Source: JBCBGF01 sp039820585 (GTDB lineage Bacteria; Pseudomonadota; Alphaproteobacteria; Rhodobacterales; Rhodobacteraceae). From it: a stretch of 64,000 nucleotides of DNA. A program made the position numbers and the translations under genes. Where the stretch lies: the NCBI GenBank assembly GCA_039820585.1, contig JBCBPV010000004.1, positions 29,091-93,090 on the forward strand. The letters run 5' to 3'. The notes under the pieces were generated by a model, which had not been told where the DNA came from, ran no database searches, and saw nothing but the letters and a program-made list of their open reading frames with translations. Shown here piece after piece: positions 1 through 8,286 of this stretch. The first letter of the stretch is position 1, and every line of letters begins with the position of its first letter.

Positions 1-977
1 CGCCGGCGGGGCCGGCTGGCATGGTACAGCTTGAATGACGGATCGTCGCCTATTTCGCGCAGATCGGCAAACAGCGCAGCCAGCGTCCGCTCATAGGGCA
101 AGTGGCGATTGGCCACCAGCCATAGCTGGCCCGACGGGCGCAACATGCGGGCCGCGGCCTCGATGAACGCCGTGCCAAGGGTGGGTGTCGCGGCAGACCC
201 GGTGTGGAAGGGCGGGTTCATGATCACGGCGTCATAGTCGGCCTCGGGCTGGAACGTCGTGGCATCTGCCCAATAAAACCGCGCGCGGGGATCGGTGACG
301 TTGCGTTTGGCACAGTCCAACGCGCGGTGATCGGCCTCGATCAGATCAATGCCCTCAACCCCCTCGCGCCGAAGCGCTGCGGCAGAGAGATAGCCCCACC
401 CCGCGCCCAGATCTGCGACGCGCTTGGGCAAGCGGGCTGGCAGTGCCTTGGCCAACACCGCAGACCCGCGATCTACCGCATCGGCAGAAAACACACCCAC
501 GCGCGTGACGAACCCCGGCGCGGGGTGCAGCTCACCGGGATCTGCCCAGTCGGGAAAAGGCGCTTCGGCGGTGAACGCAAACAGCTTGCCGTGGGCTTTG
601 GACAGGGCGGGCGTCACCTCAGCCCGTTTGCGCAAATCGCGATAGATGCTTTCAATCCCATCGGTCTTCTGACCATCGACGATCACCGGTCCCTCGGACA
701 AGGCCCGCGCCGCCTCGATTGTCGCACGGGCCTCGGCCTTTGACCGCGGCAGGAACACCATCGCCGTCGCCGCCGTCTCAGGCGGTTCGATGCACACATC
801 AAAGCCTTCGCGCACGAGGGCATCGTGGGCGGGCTTCCCGCGCTGCACCACACACACCTGCTCAGGCGGCAGATGCGCCAGGTCCCCCGGCCTCTCCGCC
901 CCGAACACAACGATCCGGCCTTCGGGCAAGGTCACAAGCCCCTGCTCCAGGGCAAGCTCAAGTCGGGAAACGGACAT
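1..977 (-). CDS. Class I SAM-dependent methyltransferase, RsmC-like (3' part cut by window edge)
   Basis: Translating the minus strand from an ATG at 977 gives an open frame of about 325 residues that runs off the left edge. The C-terminal half has a Rossmann SAM-binding loop (VADLGAGWGYLSAAAL) followed by the NPPFHTG motif. That motif is typical of RsmC/RlmG-type N2-guanine rRNA methyltransferases. The N-terminal half is divergent, as expected for the duplicated, non-catalytic RsmC N-domain. The likely role is methylation of a guanine in 16S rRNA, but the exact target base is inferred. It starts 18 bp after clpS on the same strand, so the two may be co-transcribed. Confidence 0.8.
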   Translation of the reverse strand, partial: MSVSRLELALEQGLVTLPEGRIVVFGAERPGDLAHLPPEQVCVVQRGKPAHDALVREGFDVCIEPPETAATAMVFLPRSKAEARATIEAARALSEGPVIVDGQKTDGIESIYRDLRKRAEVTPALSKAHGKLFAFTAEAPFPDWADPGELHPAPGFVTRVGVFSADAVDRGSAVLAKALPARLPKRVADLGAGWGYLSAAALRREGVEGIDLIEADHRALDCAKRNVTDPRARFYWADATTFQPEADYDAVIMNPPFHTGSAATPTLGTAFIEAAARMLRPSGQLWLVANRHLPYERTLAALFADLREIGDDPSFKLYHASRPRR

Positions 978-995
978 CAGGTCAGGGCCGCGGCC

Positions 996-1322
996 CTATT
1001 CCTTTTCCATGGTGCATTGCAGCGGGTGCTGATGCCGCCGCGCGAAATCCATCACCTGGCTGACCTTGGTTTCGGCCACCTCGTGGCTGAACACGCCCAC
1101 AACGGCCACGCCCTTCTTATGCACCGTCAACATCAGCTCAAACGATTGCGCATGCGTCATGCCAAAGAACCGCTCCAGCACATGGACCACAAACTCCATC
1201 GGGGTGAAGTCGTCGTTCAACAGCAAAACCTTATACAGCGGCGGGCGCTGGGTCTTGGTCTTGCTCTCCAGCAGCAGGCCAGTATCGCCGTCCTTGCCAT
1301 CGGGCTTGTCGGGGTCGGACAT
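996..1322 (-). CDS. clpS: ATP-dependent Clp protease adaptor ClpS
   Basis: This 108-residue protein carries the ClpS core: YKVLLLNDDFTPMEFV, then a helix ending in HKKGVAVVGVF and the downstream E-x-A-E-T-K region. ClpS binds the N-domain of ClpA and delivers N-degron substrates to ClpAP in the cytoplasm. The frame stays open back to 1403. I chose the ATG at 1322 (MSDPDKP) because it gives the usual family length of about 105-110 residues and the upstream residues do not resemble ClpS. The ATG at 1325 is equally possible. The codons before both ATGs show no strong ribosome-binding site, so the exact start is uncertain. Confidence 0.92.
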   Translation of the reverse strand: MSDPDKPDGKDGDTGLLLESKTKTQRPPLYKVLLLNDDFTPMEFVVHVLERFFGMTHAQSFELMLTVHKKGVAVVGVFSHEVAETKVSQVMDFARRHQHPLQCTMEKE

Positions 1323-1432
1323 CATATTTGGGTGCTGGTTCGCCACGGGAAATGCAATCGGCCTTGTTGGTGTCGGACGCACAATATAATCGCTGGGAAC
1401 CATGTGAAAAGAGCTAAGGGCGCGAAACTGGG

Positions 1433-2134
1433 ATGGCAGCGGCGCAGATTTCGACGATCGGCTTCGATGCAGACGATACGCTGTGGCAAAACGAACAGTT
1501 CTTTCGCATCACCCAAGACCGCTTTGCCGAGCTTCTGGGCGACTATGTGGACCGCGATCACCTGCATGAACGGCTGTTGGAAGCTGAGCGGCGCAACCTT
1601 GGCCACTACGGTTTCGGGATCAAAGGCTTCGTCCTGTCGATGATCGAAACCGCGATTGATGTCACCGAAGAGCGTGTGCCAGCCACGGTCATTCGCGAAT
1701 TGATTGCCGCGGGCCAGGACATGCTGCAACATCCTATCGAGCTGTTGCCCCATGCCCGCGAGGCGATTGAGGCGCTGGCGGTAGAGCGGACGTTACTCCT
1801 GATCACCAAGGGCGATCTTCTGGACCAAGAGCGTAAGCTGGCCCAATCGGGTCTGGGCGATCTGTTCGACGGGGTCGAGATCGTTTCGGACAAAACCGTG
1901 GGCACCTATGCCCGCATCTTCGCCGCTCAGGGGCCAAGCCGAGCGATGATGGTGGGCAATTCGCTCAAATCAGATGTGATTCCCGCGATTGAAAGCGGCG
2001 CCTGGGGTGTTTTCGTGCCCCACGACCTGACCTGGCAGCTGGAAGATGCCCCCGAACCCAGCAATGAGCCGCGCTATCGCGCGCTTCCCGATCTGGGGCA
2101 CCTCGAAGAATTGGTTGCTGATCTGGAAAGCTGA
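1433..2134 (+). CDS. HAD-superfamily hydrolase
   Basis: The protein has 233 residues and is a soluble haloacid-dehalogenase-like phosphohydrolase. Motif I is DADDTLW near residues 13-19, with nucleophile and acid/base aspartates. Motif II is LLLITKGD near 121-128. Motif III/IV is the lysine at DKTVG followed by MVGNSLKSDV, which supplies the Mg-binding acid. A helical cap lies between motifs I and II, as in the YjjG/phosphoglycolate-phosphatase type. The substrate cannot be named from sequence. It is divergent from clpS and has GGG-rich bases just before the ATG. Confidence 0.85.
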   Translation: MAAAQISTIGFDADDTLWQNEQFFRITQDRFAELLGDYVDRDHLHERLLEAERRNLGHYGFGIKGFVLSMIETAIDVTEERVPATVIRELIAAGQDMLQHPIELLPHAREAIEALAVERTLLLITKGDLLDQERKLAQSGLGDLFDGVEIVSDKTVGTYARIFAAQGPSRAMMVGNSLKSDVIPAIESGAWGVFVPHDLTWQLEDAPEPSNEPRYRALPDLGHLEELVADLES

Positions 2135-2310
2135 CGCAGCATATCGGCGCGAAAACCCGGCCTACCACCACATCTATGGCGGGAACCCGCAAAGCCTGGA
2201 AAAGGTCAAATTTTCGCTGTTTTACGAACGAATCCGGTGTGTTACGTTTACCAAAATCACAGCGGATTGGGCATAGACCCAACCGATGAGGCAGGCAAAA
2301 GGCAGACACC

Positions 2311-3747
2311 GTGGGAAAAGCTCCGGCGCAGTACGTCCGTATTTTTTCGTTTGTTTTGATCCTGTTGGCATCGCTGGCAGCGACCGGTCCGGGCACCGCG
2401 GCGCCCTATGCCGCCATGGTTATCGACGCGCGGTCTGGCGAGGTTTTGCATTCGCGCAACGCCGACACCCGGCTGCACCCGGCCTCGCTGACCAAGATGA
2501 TGACGCTCTACGTTGCGTTCGAAGCGGTGGAGAATGGCGAGATTTCGCTCGACACCAAGGTGAAGATTTCCAAAAAGGCCGCGGCGGAACCGCCCTCGAA
2601 GCTGGGCCTCAGATCGGGACAGCGGATTGCCCTGCGCTACCTGATCCGCGCGGCGGCCATCAAATCGGCCAACGATGCGGCAACGGCGATTGCCGAGGCT
2701 GTTTCGGGATCTGAAGCCGCCTTTGCCCGCCGGATGAACCGCACGGCCAAGGCGATGGGGATGACCCGCACCACCTTCAAAAACGCCCACGGCCTGACAG
2801 AACAAGGCCATATGTCCACCGCGCGGGACATGACGACGATGGGTCGGCACCTGTTTTTCGACTATCCTGAATACTACAACATCTTCAAACGCCGCTCGAC
2901 CGACGCCGGTATCGCGACGGTCAACAACACCAACCGCCGCCTTCTGGGCGCCTATCAGGGCGCAGATGGGATCAAGACGGGCTATACCCGCGCGGCAGGC
3001 TTCAACCTTGTCGCATCGGCGCGTCGCGGGCAGGAACGCATTATCGCGACGGTTTTTGGGGGCCGATCAACCGCGACCCGCAATGCACGCGTGGCCGAAT
3101 TGTTGGATATGGGGTTCCGCCGTGCGCCCAGCCAGGTGGCGATCCGCAAACCGCTGCGCCCGCCCTATAATCCCGAAGGCGCACCCGGTGCCGCGGGCAA
3201 GGTGATCCGCACCATGGTAGCCGTCGCCAAAAGCCCGCGCCCGATGGCGCGCCCCGGCAGCGATCCTGGTCCTGACGTGCTGGTCGCAATGCGGTCCAAC
3301 ATAGATGAAACACTGGCGCTGGTGGATATCGAGACGGCGCGCAAGACGCCGATGGTCGATCTCAGCGCCGTTGTCGCCCCTGTGATCCCCGATCGCGCAC
3401 CCCGCCCACGCCCGGCCGAGGCGGTCATGACACCCCACGCCAGCCCGCCAGAACCCCGCGACACCGCGCAGGCCGAGGCTGAGGTTGTGACGCGTATCTC
3501 CACCTCTGGCGGTCGCCACTGGGGCATAACCGTGGGCCGCTACACCTCGCGCCACCAGGCTGAACGGGTACTTTTGCAAACCGCGTTGCTGGAGCTTGGT
3601 ACCCTCGACGAGGCCCTGCGCAAAGTTGTGCAACGCTCTGGCGGGTTCGAGGCGAACTTCATGGGGATGAGCGCGGAGGAGGCTGACATGGCCTGCCGCC
3701 GCCTGAGCGCGCGCAACGTGGACTGCGCGCCGATCGGTCCGGGGTAG
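2311..3747 (+). CDS. D-alanyl-D-alanine carboxypeptidase (peptidase S11) with C-terminal SPOR domain
   Basis: This 478-residue secreted penicillin-binding protein has a signal peptide (about residues 1-30). The S11 catalytic motifs follow in order: SLTK (59-62, nucleophile), SAN (119-121) and KTG (222-224). A Pro-rich linker leads to a C-terminal SPOR domain (about 395-475), which in other proteins binds denuded septal peptidoglycan. It should trim D-Ala from pentapeptides at the division site. The start is a GTG at 2311; it is the only start that places the hydrophobic signal segment correctly, though its ribosome-binding site is modest. The fusion contrasts with the SPOR-less dacC at 52158-53318. 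Confidence 0.92.
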   Translation: MGKAPAQYVRIFSFVLILLASLAATGPGTAAPYAAMVIDARSGEVLHSRNADTRLHPASLTKMMTLYVAFEAVENGEISLDTKVKISKKAAAEPPSKLGLRSGQRIALRYLIRAAAIKSANDAATAIAEAVSGSEAAFARRMNRTAKAMGMTRTTFKNAHGLTEQGHMSTARDMTTMGRHLFFDYPEYYNIFKRRSTDAGIATVNNTNRRLLGAYQGADGIKTGYTRAAGFNLVASARRGQERIIATVFGGRSTATRNARVAELLDMGFRRAPSQVAIRKPLRPPYNPEGAPGAAGKVIRTMVAVAKSPRPMARPGSDPGPDVLVAMRSNIDETLALVDIETARKTPMVDLSAVVAPVIPDRAPRPRPAEAVMTPHASPPEPRDTAQAEAEVVTRISTSGGRHWGITVGRYTSRHQAERVLLQTALLELGTLDEALRKVVQRSGGFEANFMGMSAEEADMACRRLSARNVDCAPIGPG

Positions 3748-3929
3748 AGACGCCGGGACCAAGCGTTTGTGCCGCACTGTATCGGTCGGTGGGATGACCG
3801 TCCGCCAAGGTACATTGGTAGAAACCTTGCCAAGCCAACCGAAGAGTGCAAACCGCGTTTTACGCCTCAGGCGCTAAGGTGAGTTTTGAGCCCATTGTGA
3901 ACATGTCTCATTGCACTTAGGCTTGTGCT

Positions 3930-4346
3930 ATGGACCAGGACCAACAGGCCTCAATTTACACGACAATTCCGGGCGGCCCGCAGCTGCTAGAATGGTTTGG
4001 CCGAGTGCCTAGTTTTCACGATGCGGAGATCATTGATCTGCACTTGAAGCGTGGTGACATTTCTAAGCTACGAATACACGGGTGGAACATGACGACAAGG
4101 GTGCAAAATGGTCAATTTGTTTTGGAAAAACATGTAGTTGTGCAGTTCTCAGTCAGCCGTATCACCTACTTAGATCTCGATGACTTCAATCATCAGAACG
4201 TCATTGATGAGTTAGTCCTGTCGCGTGAGGACACAGAAGAGGGCACGACGGTTTTCCAGATTTCACTTGAGCCTTGTAATGGATTGGCTGGTGTCATTCG
4301 TGCCGAAGATGTTTCAGTTAGCTATAGCCCTGGAAAGCCCGAATAG
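3930..4346 (+). CDS. Hypothetical protein, Imm50-like
   Basis: The protein has 138 residues, no signal peptide and no membrane segment. The block FGRVPSFHDAEIIDLHLKRG (about residues 24-43) resembles the opening of immunity-protein-50 family members, which often read F-x-x-x-P-S-F-H-D-A-E. The rest looks like an all-beta fold. Base composition differs from its neighbours: positions 4081-4140 have 24 G/C of 60, against 45 of 60 at 4681-4740. That suggests recent acquisition. No toxin gene is adjacent, so an immunity role is only a family-based guess. It converges on yejF with a 50-bp gap. Confidence 0.6.
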   Translation: MDQDQQASIYTTIPGGPQLLEWFGRVPSFHDAEIIDLHLKRGDISKLRIHGWNMTTRVQNGQFVLEKHVVVQFSVSRITYLDLDDFNHQNVIDELVLSREDTEEGTTVFQISLEPCNGLAGVIRAEDVSVSYSPGKPE

Positions 4347-4396
4347 CGTTTAACCCAAAATGGCAGCTTCGTCCGCATATCCGACATCAGCCGCCG

Positions 4397-6010
4397 CTAA
4401 GCCACTTTCCCATCATAAACCGACGTCGCAAACGCGGCCCGCATCAATTCACGCGTATACTCATGCTGCGGCGCATCGAAGATCTGTTGCACCGGCCCCT
4501 CTTCCACCACATCGCCACGACGCATCACCATCACCTTGTGGGACAGCGCGCGCACGACCTTCAGGTCGTGGCTGATGAACAGATAGGCCAGCCGGTGCCG
4601 CCGCTGAAGCTCTCGCAGCAGCTCCACGATCTGTACCTGCACGGTCATATCCAGCGCCGATGTCGGCTCATCCAGCACCAGCAGCCGGGGCCGCAGGATC
4701 ATCGCGCGCGCAATCGCGATGCGCTGGCGTTGCCCGCCGGAGAACTCATGCGGGTAGCGCGTCATCATCATCGGGTCGAGCCCAACCTCGGCCATGATCT
4801 CGGCCACCATGTCACGGCGGTTCCGGCCCGGTTCGGTCCCGTGAACCTCCAGCCCTTCGGTGATGATCTCCTCGACACTCATCCGCGGGCTCAGCGAACC
4901 ATAGGGGTCCTGGAACACGATCTGCATGTCGCGCCGCAACGGACGCAGCTGGCGCGATTTCCAGCCCTGGATGTCCTGGCCCAGAAACACCACCGGCCCG
5001 TCCGACGACAACAGCCGCATGATCGCCAGCGCCAGCGTCGTCTTGCCCGATCCGCTTTCCCCGACGATGCCCACCGTCTCGCCCTCACGCACACTCAGCG
5101 TTGCGGCGTTCACTGCCTTCACGTGGCCGACCGTGCGTTTGAGGAACCCGCGCTGGATCGGGAACCAGATCCGCAGGTTGTCGGTCGAGGCAATCACCTC
5201 GGCATTGTCAGGCACCGGGTCGGGTTCGCCCACCGCCTCGGCACTGAGCAGCTTGATGGTGTAGGGATGCGTCGGATCCGCAAAGATCTTCGCCGTCTCG
5301 CCGCGCTCCACGATCTCCCCGTCTTTCATCACGCAGACCCGGTCGGCAAAGCGGCGCACAATCCCCAGATCATGGGTGATGAACAAAACGCTCATCCCCT
5401 CGGACACCCGCAACTCGGCCAACAGTTCCAAGATCTGCGCCTGGATCGTCACGTCCAGCGCGGTGGTCGGCTCATCGGCAATCAATAACTCGGGCCCATT
5501 GGCCAGCGCCATCGCGATCATAACCCGCTGGCGTTGCCCACCCGACAGCTGATGGGGATAGGCGCCCAGCCGCGATTCCGGATCGTTGATGCCCACCTTT
5601 GTGAGCAGCTCGATGATCTTGGCCCGCGCCTCTGCCCCTTGCAGATCCTGATGCAGGGCCAGGCTTTCGCCCAACTGCTTCTCCAGCGTGTGCAGCGGGT
5701 TGAGCGAGGTCATCGGTTCCTGGAATATGAAACTGATGTCATTGCCCCGCACCCGGCGCAAACGGGCCTCATCTGCGCCGACCATCTGTTCGCCGTTATA
5801 GACGATGGACCCTTCCACCTCGGCGCTGTCGGTCAGAAGAGACACCGTCGACAACGCTGTCACCGACTTTCCCGAACCACTCTCCCCCACCAGCGCCAGC
5901 GTTTCGCCCCGCTTCAGCTCAAACGACACGCCCCGCACGGCTTCGGTCAACGCGCCGTCCTGGCGGAACGCGATCTTCAGATCATCGACCTTCAGGATCG
6001 CATCGGTCAT
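4397..6010 (-). CDS. yejF: Peptide ABC importer, fused double ATP-binding protein YejF
   Basis: This 537-residue protein contains two complete ABC cassettes in tandem. The first has Walker A GESGSGKS (42-49), signature LSGGQRQR and LLIADEP as Walker B. The second has Walker A GESGSGKT near 315, signature FSGGQRQR and LLVLDEP as Walker B. Fused dipeptide/oligopeptide-type ATPases of this size, behind two permeases and a binding protein, match YejF of the Yej system. That system imports oligopeptides and, in enterobacteria, microcin C. The start codon overlaps the yejE stop by 4 bp (ATGA), which indicates translational coupling. It is the last gene of the yejABEF operon. Confidence 0.93.
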   Translation of the reverse strand: MTDAILKVDDLKIAFRQDGALTEAVRGVSFELKRGETLALVGESGSGKSVTALSTVSLLTDSAEVEGSIVYNGEQMVGADEARLRRVRGNDISFIFQEPMTSLNPLHTLEKQLGESLALHQDLQGAEARAKIIELLTKVGINDPESRLGAYPHQLSGGQRQRVMIAMALANGPELLIADEPTTALDVTIQAQILELLAELRVSEGMSVLFITHDLGIVRRFADRVCVMKDGEIVERGETAKIFADPTHPYTIKLLSAEAVGEPDPVPDNAEVIASTDNLRIWFPIQRGFLKRTVGHVKAVNAATLSVREGETVGIVGESGSGKTTLALAIMRLLSSDGPVVFLGQDIQGWKSRQLRPLRRDMQIVFQDPYGSLSPRMSVEEIITEGLEVHGTEPGRNRRDMVAEIMAEVGLDPMMMTRYPHEFSGGQRQRIAIARAMILRPRLLVLDEPTSALDMTVQVQIVELLRELQRRHRLAYLFISHDLKVVRALSHKVMVMRRGDVVEEGPVQQIFDAPQHEYTRELMRAAFATSVYDGKVA

Positions 6011-7197
6011 TGAAATGTCTTCCGCGGATCAAAGGCGTCGCGCACGCCCTCAAAAATAAACACCAAAAGCGACAGCATGATCGCAAAGGTGAAAAAGGCG
6101 GTGAAGGCCAGCCACGGGGCCTGCAGATTGTTCTTCGCTTGCAACGTCAGTTCCCCCAGCGACGGGGACGATGACGGCAAACCAAAGCCCAGGAAATCAA
6201 GGCTCGCCAAGGTCGCAATCGTGCCCGCGATCATGAACGGAAGCAGGGTCAAGGTGGCCACCATCGCATTGGGCAGCATGTGCCGGAACATGATCGTCCA
6301 GTTCGACACGCCCAGCGCCCGCGCCGCCCTCACATATTCAAAGTTCCGCGCCCGCAAAAACTCGGCCCTGACGACGCCCACAAGCGCGGGCCAGCCGAAC
6401 AGCACTGTGACAAACACAAGAAGCCAGAAGCCGCGCCCCAATATCGCAAACAAGATGATGATGACATAAAGCGACGGCGTCGAACTCCAGATCTCCAGTA
6501 TGCGCTGGAAGATCAGGTCGAGCCAGCCACCGAAGAAACCCTGAACCGCGCCCGCGATGATCCCGATGATCGAGGCTGTGAGCGTCACGATGATGGTAAA
6601 CACGATGGACAATCGGAAACCATAGATCACGCGCGCCAGCACATCGCGGGCGGTATCGTCGGTGCCCAGGATGTGGTTGCCATCCGGCGCCGAGGGGGCC
6701 GACCCTTCGATGTCATTGATCGTGTTGTAGCTGTAGGGGATTGGCGGCCACAGAAGCCAGCCTTGCTCAATGTCCGCACCGTCGACCACGCCGTCCGCGG
6801 CATCCTCCAGAATGCCTTCGGGGTCATCGAAACAGGTCTCCAGCCCGCCCGACACGATCAGGCATTGTACCTCGACATCGCCATAAACCGCCTCGGTTCG
6901 GAAATCCCCGCCGAACGCGGTTTCAGGATAGAACTGGAAGATGGGCGTAAAGATCTCACCGCGATAGCTGACGGCGATCGGTTTGTCGTTGGCGATGAAC
7001 TCGGCAAACAGCGACAGACCGAAGGCGATCGCAAAGATCCACAGTGACCAAAGCGCCCGCCGGTTCCGCTTGAAGTTCCGCCAGCGGCGCTGGTTCAGGG
7101 GCGACAGGCTGATGAACTTCTTCTTTTTCTGCGGCGGCAGCGCATCCGCCGGGGGCGGTGGTGGTGGCGGTTCGGGAAGCGGTTCGGCCACGGCCAT
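6007..7197 (-). CDS. yejE: Peptide ABC importer permease YejE
   Basis: This 396-residue inner-membrane permease is of the OppC/DppC class. The N-terminus has an uncommon run of prolines (residues about 7-16) and four lysines before LSPLNQRRW, the normal OppC-type amphipathic start. Around six transmembrane helices follow. The EAA loop (ARALGVSNWTIMFRHMLPNA) near residues 300-320 docks onto the ATPase. A large periplasmic insertion lies between TM1 and TM2, typical of YejE. It begins 2 bp after yejB and overlaps yejF. Confidence 0.92.
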   Translation of the reverse strand: MAVAEPLPEPPPPPPPADALPPQKKKKFISLSPLNQRRWRNFKRNRRALWSLWIFAIAFGLSLFAEFIANDKPIAVSYRGEIFTPIFQFYPETAFGGDFRTEAVYGDVEVQCLIVSGGLETCFDDPEGILEDAADGVVDGADIEQGWLLWPPIPYSYNTINDIEGSAPSAPDGNHILGTDDTARDVLARVIYGFRLSIVFTIIVTLTASIIGIIAGAVQGFFGGWLDLIFQRILEIWSSTPSLYVIIILFAILGRGFWLLVFVTVLFGWPALVGVVRAEFLRARNFEYVRAARALGVSNWTIMFRHMLPNAMVATLTLLPFMIAGTIATLASLDFLGFGLPSSSPSLGELTLQAKNNLQAPWLAFTAFFTFAIMLSLLVFIFEGVRDAFDPRKTFQ

Positions 7198-7199
7198 TA

Positions 7200-8279
7200 T
7201 CAGGTCTCCCGCGATTCAAAGTCGATGCGGGGGTCGACGAAGACATACATCAAATCCGACAGGATCCCGACCAGAAGGCCGATCAGACCAAAGAAGAACA
7301 GCGTGCCAAAGACCACCGGATAGTCCCGCGCCACGGCAGCTTCAAACCCAAGACGCCCCAGCCCGTCGAGCGAAAAGATCGTCTCGATAATCAGCGAGCC
7401 ACCGAAAAACACCCCGATGAACACCGCCGGGAAGCCGGCGATCACGATCAGCATCGCGTTGCGGAAGACATGACCGTAAAGCACGCGATTGTGGCTGAGC
7501 CCCTTGGCCTTGGCGGTGATCACATATTGCTTCTTGATCTCATCGAGGAAGCTGTTCTTAGTCAGCAAGGTCAACGTCGCAAAGCCCGAGATGGAAGAGG
7601 CCAGCACCGGCAACGTGATGTGCCAGAAGTAATCGGCCACCTTGCCCAGCGCACTCAGCTCATCCCAGTTGTCAGAGGTCAGGCCGCGCAAAGGGAAAAT
7701 CTGGAAATACGATCCACCGGCAAACAGCACCAGAAGCAGGATCGCGAACAGAAAACCGGGAATCGCATAGGCCACGATAATCAGCCCGCTGGTCCAGGTA
7801 TCGAACGATGACCCGTCCTTCACTGCCTTCCGAATGCCCAGCGGGATCGACACCAGATACGCGATCAACGTCGACCAAAGGCCCAGCGTGATAGACACCG
7901 GCATTTTTTCGATCACCAAATCCATCACGCTGATCGACCTGAAATAGCTCTCGCCGAAATCGAAGCGGATGTAGTTCCACATCATGTTCAGGAACCGCTC
8001 GAGCGGGGGTTTGTCGAACCCAAACTCGCGCTCAAGCTGTTCAATGAACTCCGCCGGCAGGCCGCGACCGCCGACATAGCCATCGTCCCCGCCGGTATCC
8101 AGCGTCTCGCTGCCCCCGCCAGAGATGCCGGCGAACACATCACCATCGCCTTCGATCTGGGCGATGATCTGTTCGATCGGCCCGCCGGGCACGAACTGGG
8201 TCAGCGTGAAGTTGATAATCATGATCCCCAAAAGTGTGGGGATCACCAACAACAGGCGTCTGAGGATATAGGCGCCCAT
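7200..8279 (-). CDS. yejB: Peptide ABC importer permease YejB
   Basis: This 359-residue inner-membrane permease is of the OppB/DppB class. It opens with MGAYILRRLLLVIPTLLGI, the standard first helix, followed by a periplasmic segment longer than in OppB, as in YejB. It has five further hydrophobic helices and the EAA loop (TAKAKGLSHNRVLYGHVFRNA). It pairs with YejE to form the pore. It starts 7 bp downstream of yejA on the same strand. Confidence 0.93.
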   Translation of the reverse strand: MGAYILRRLLLVIPTLLGIMIINFTLTQFVPGGPIEQIIAQIEGDGDVFAGISGGGSETLDTGGDDGYVGGRGLPAEFIEQLEREFGFDKPPLERFLNMMWNYIRFDFGESYFRSISVMDLVIEKMPVSITLGLWSTLIAYLVSIPLGIRKAVKDGSSFDTWTSGLIIVAYAIPGFLFAILLLVLFAGGSYFQIFPLRGLTSDNWDELSALGKVADYFWHITLPVLASSISGFATLTLLTKNSFLDEIKKQYVITAKAKGLSHNRVLYGHVFRNAMLIVIAGFPAVFIGVFFGGSLIIETIFSLDGLGRLGFEAAVARDYPVVFGTLFFFGLIGLLVGILSDLMYVFVDPRIDFESRET

Positions 8280-8286
8280 GGCGGGG

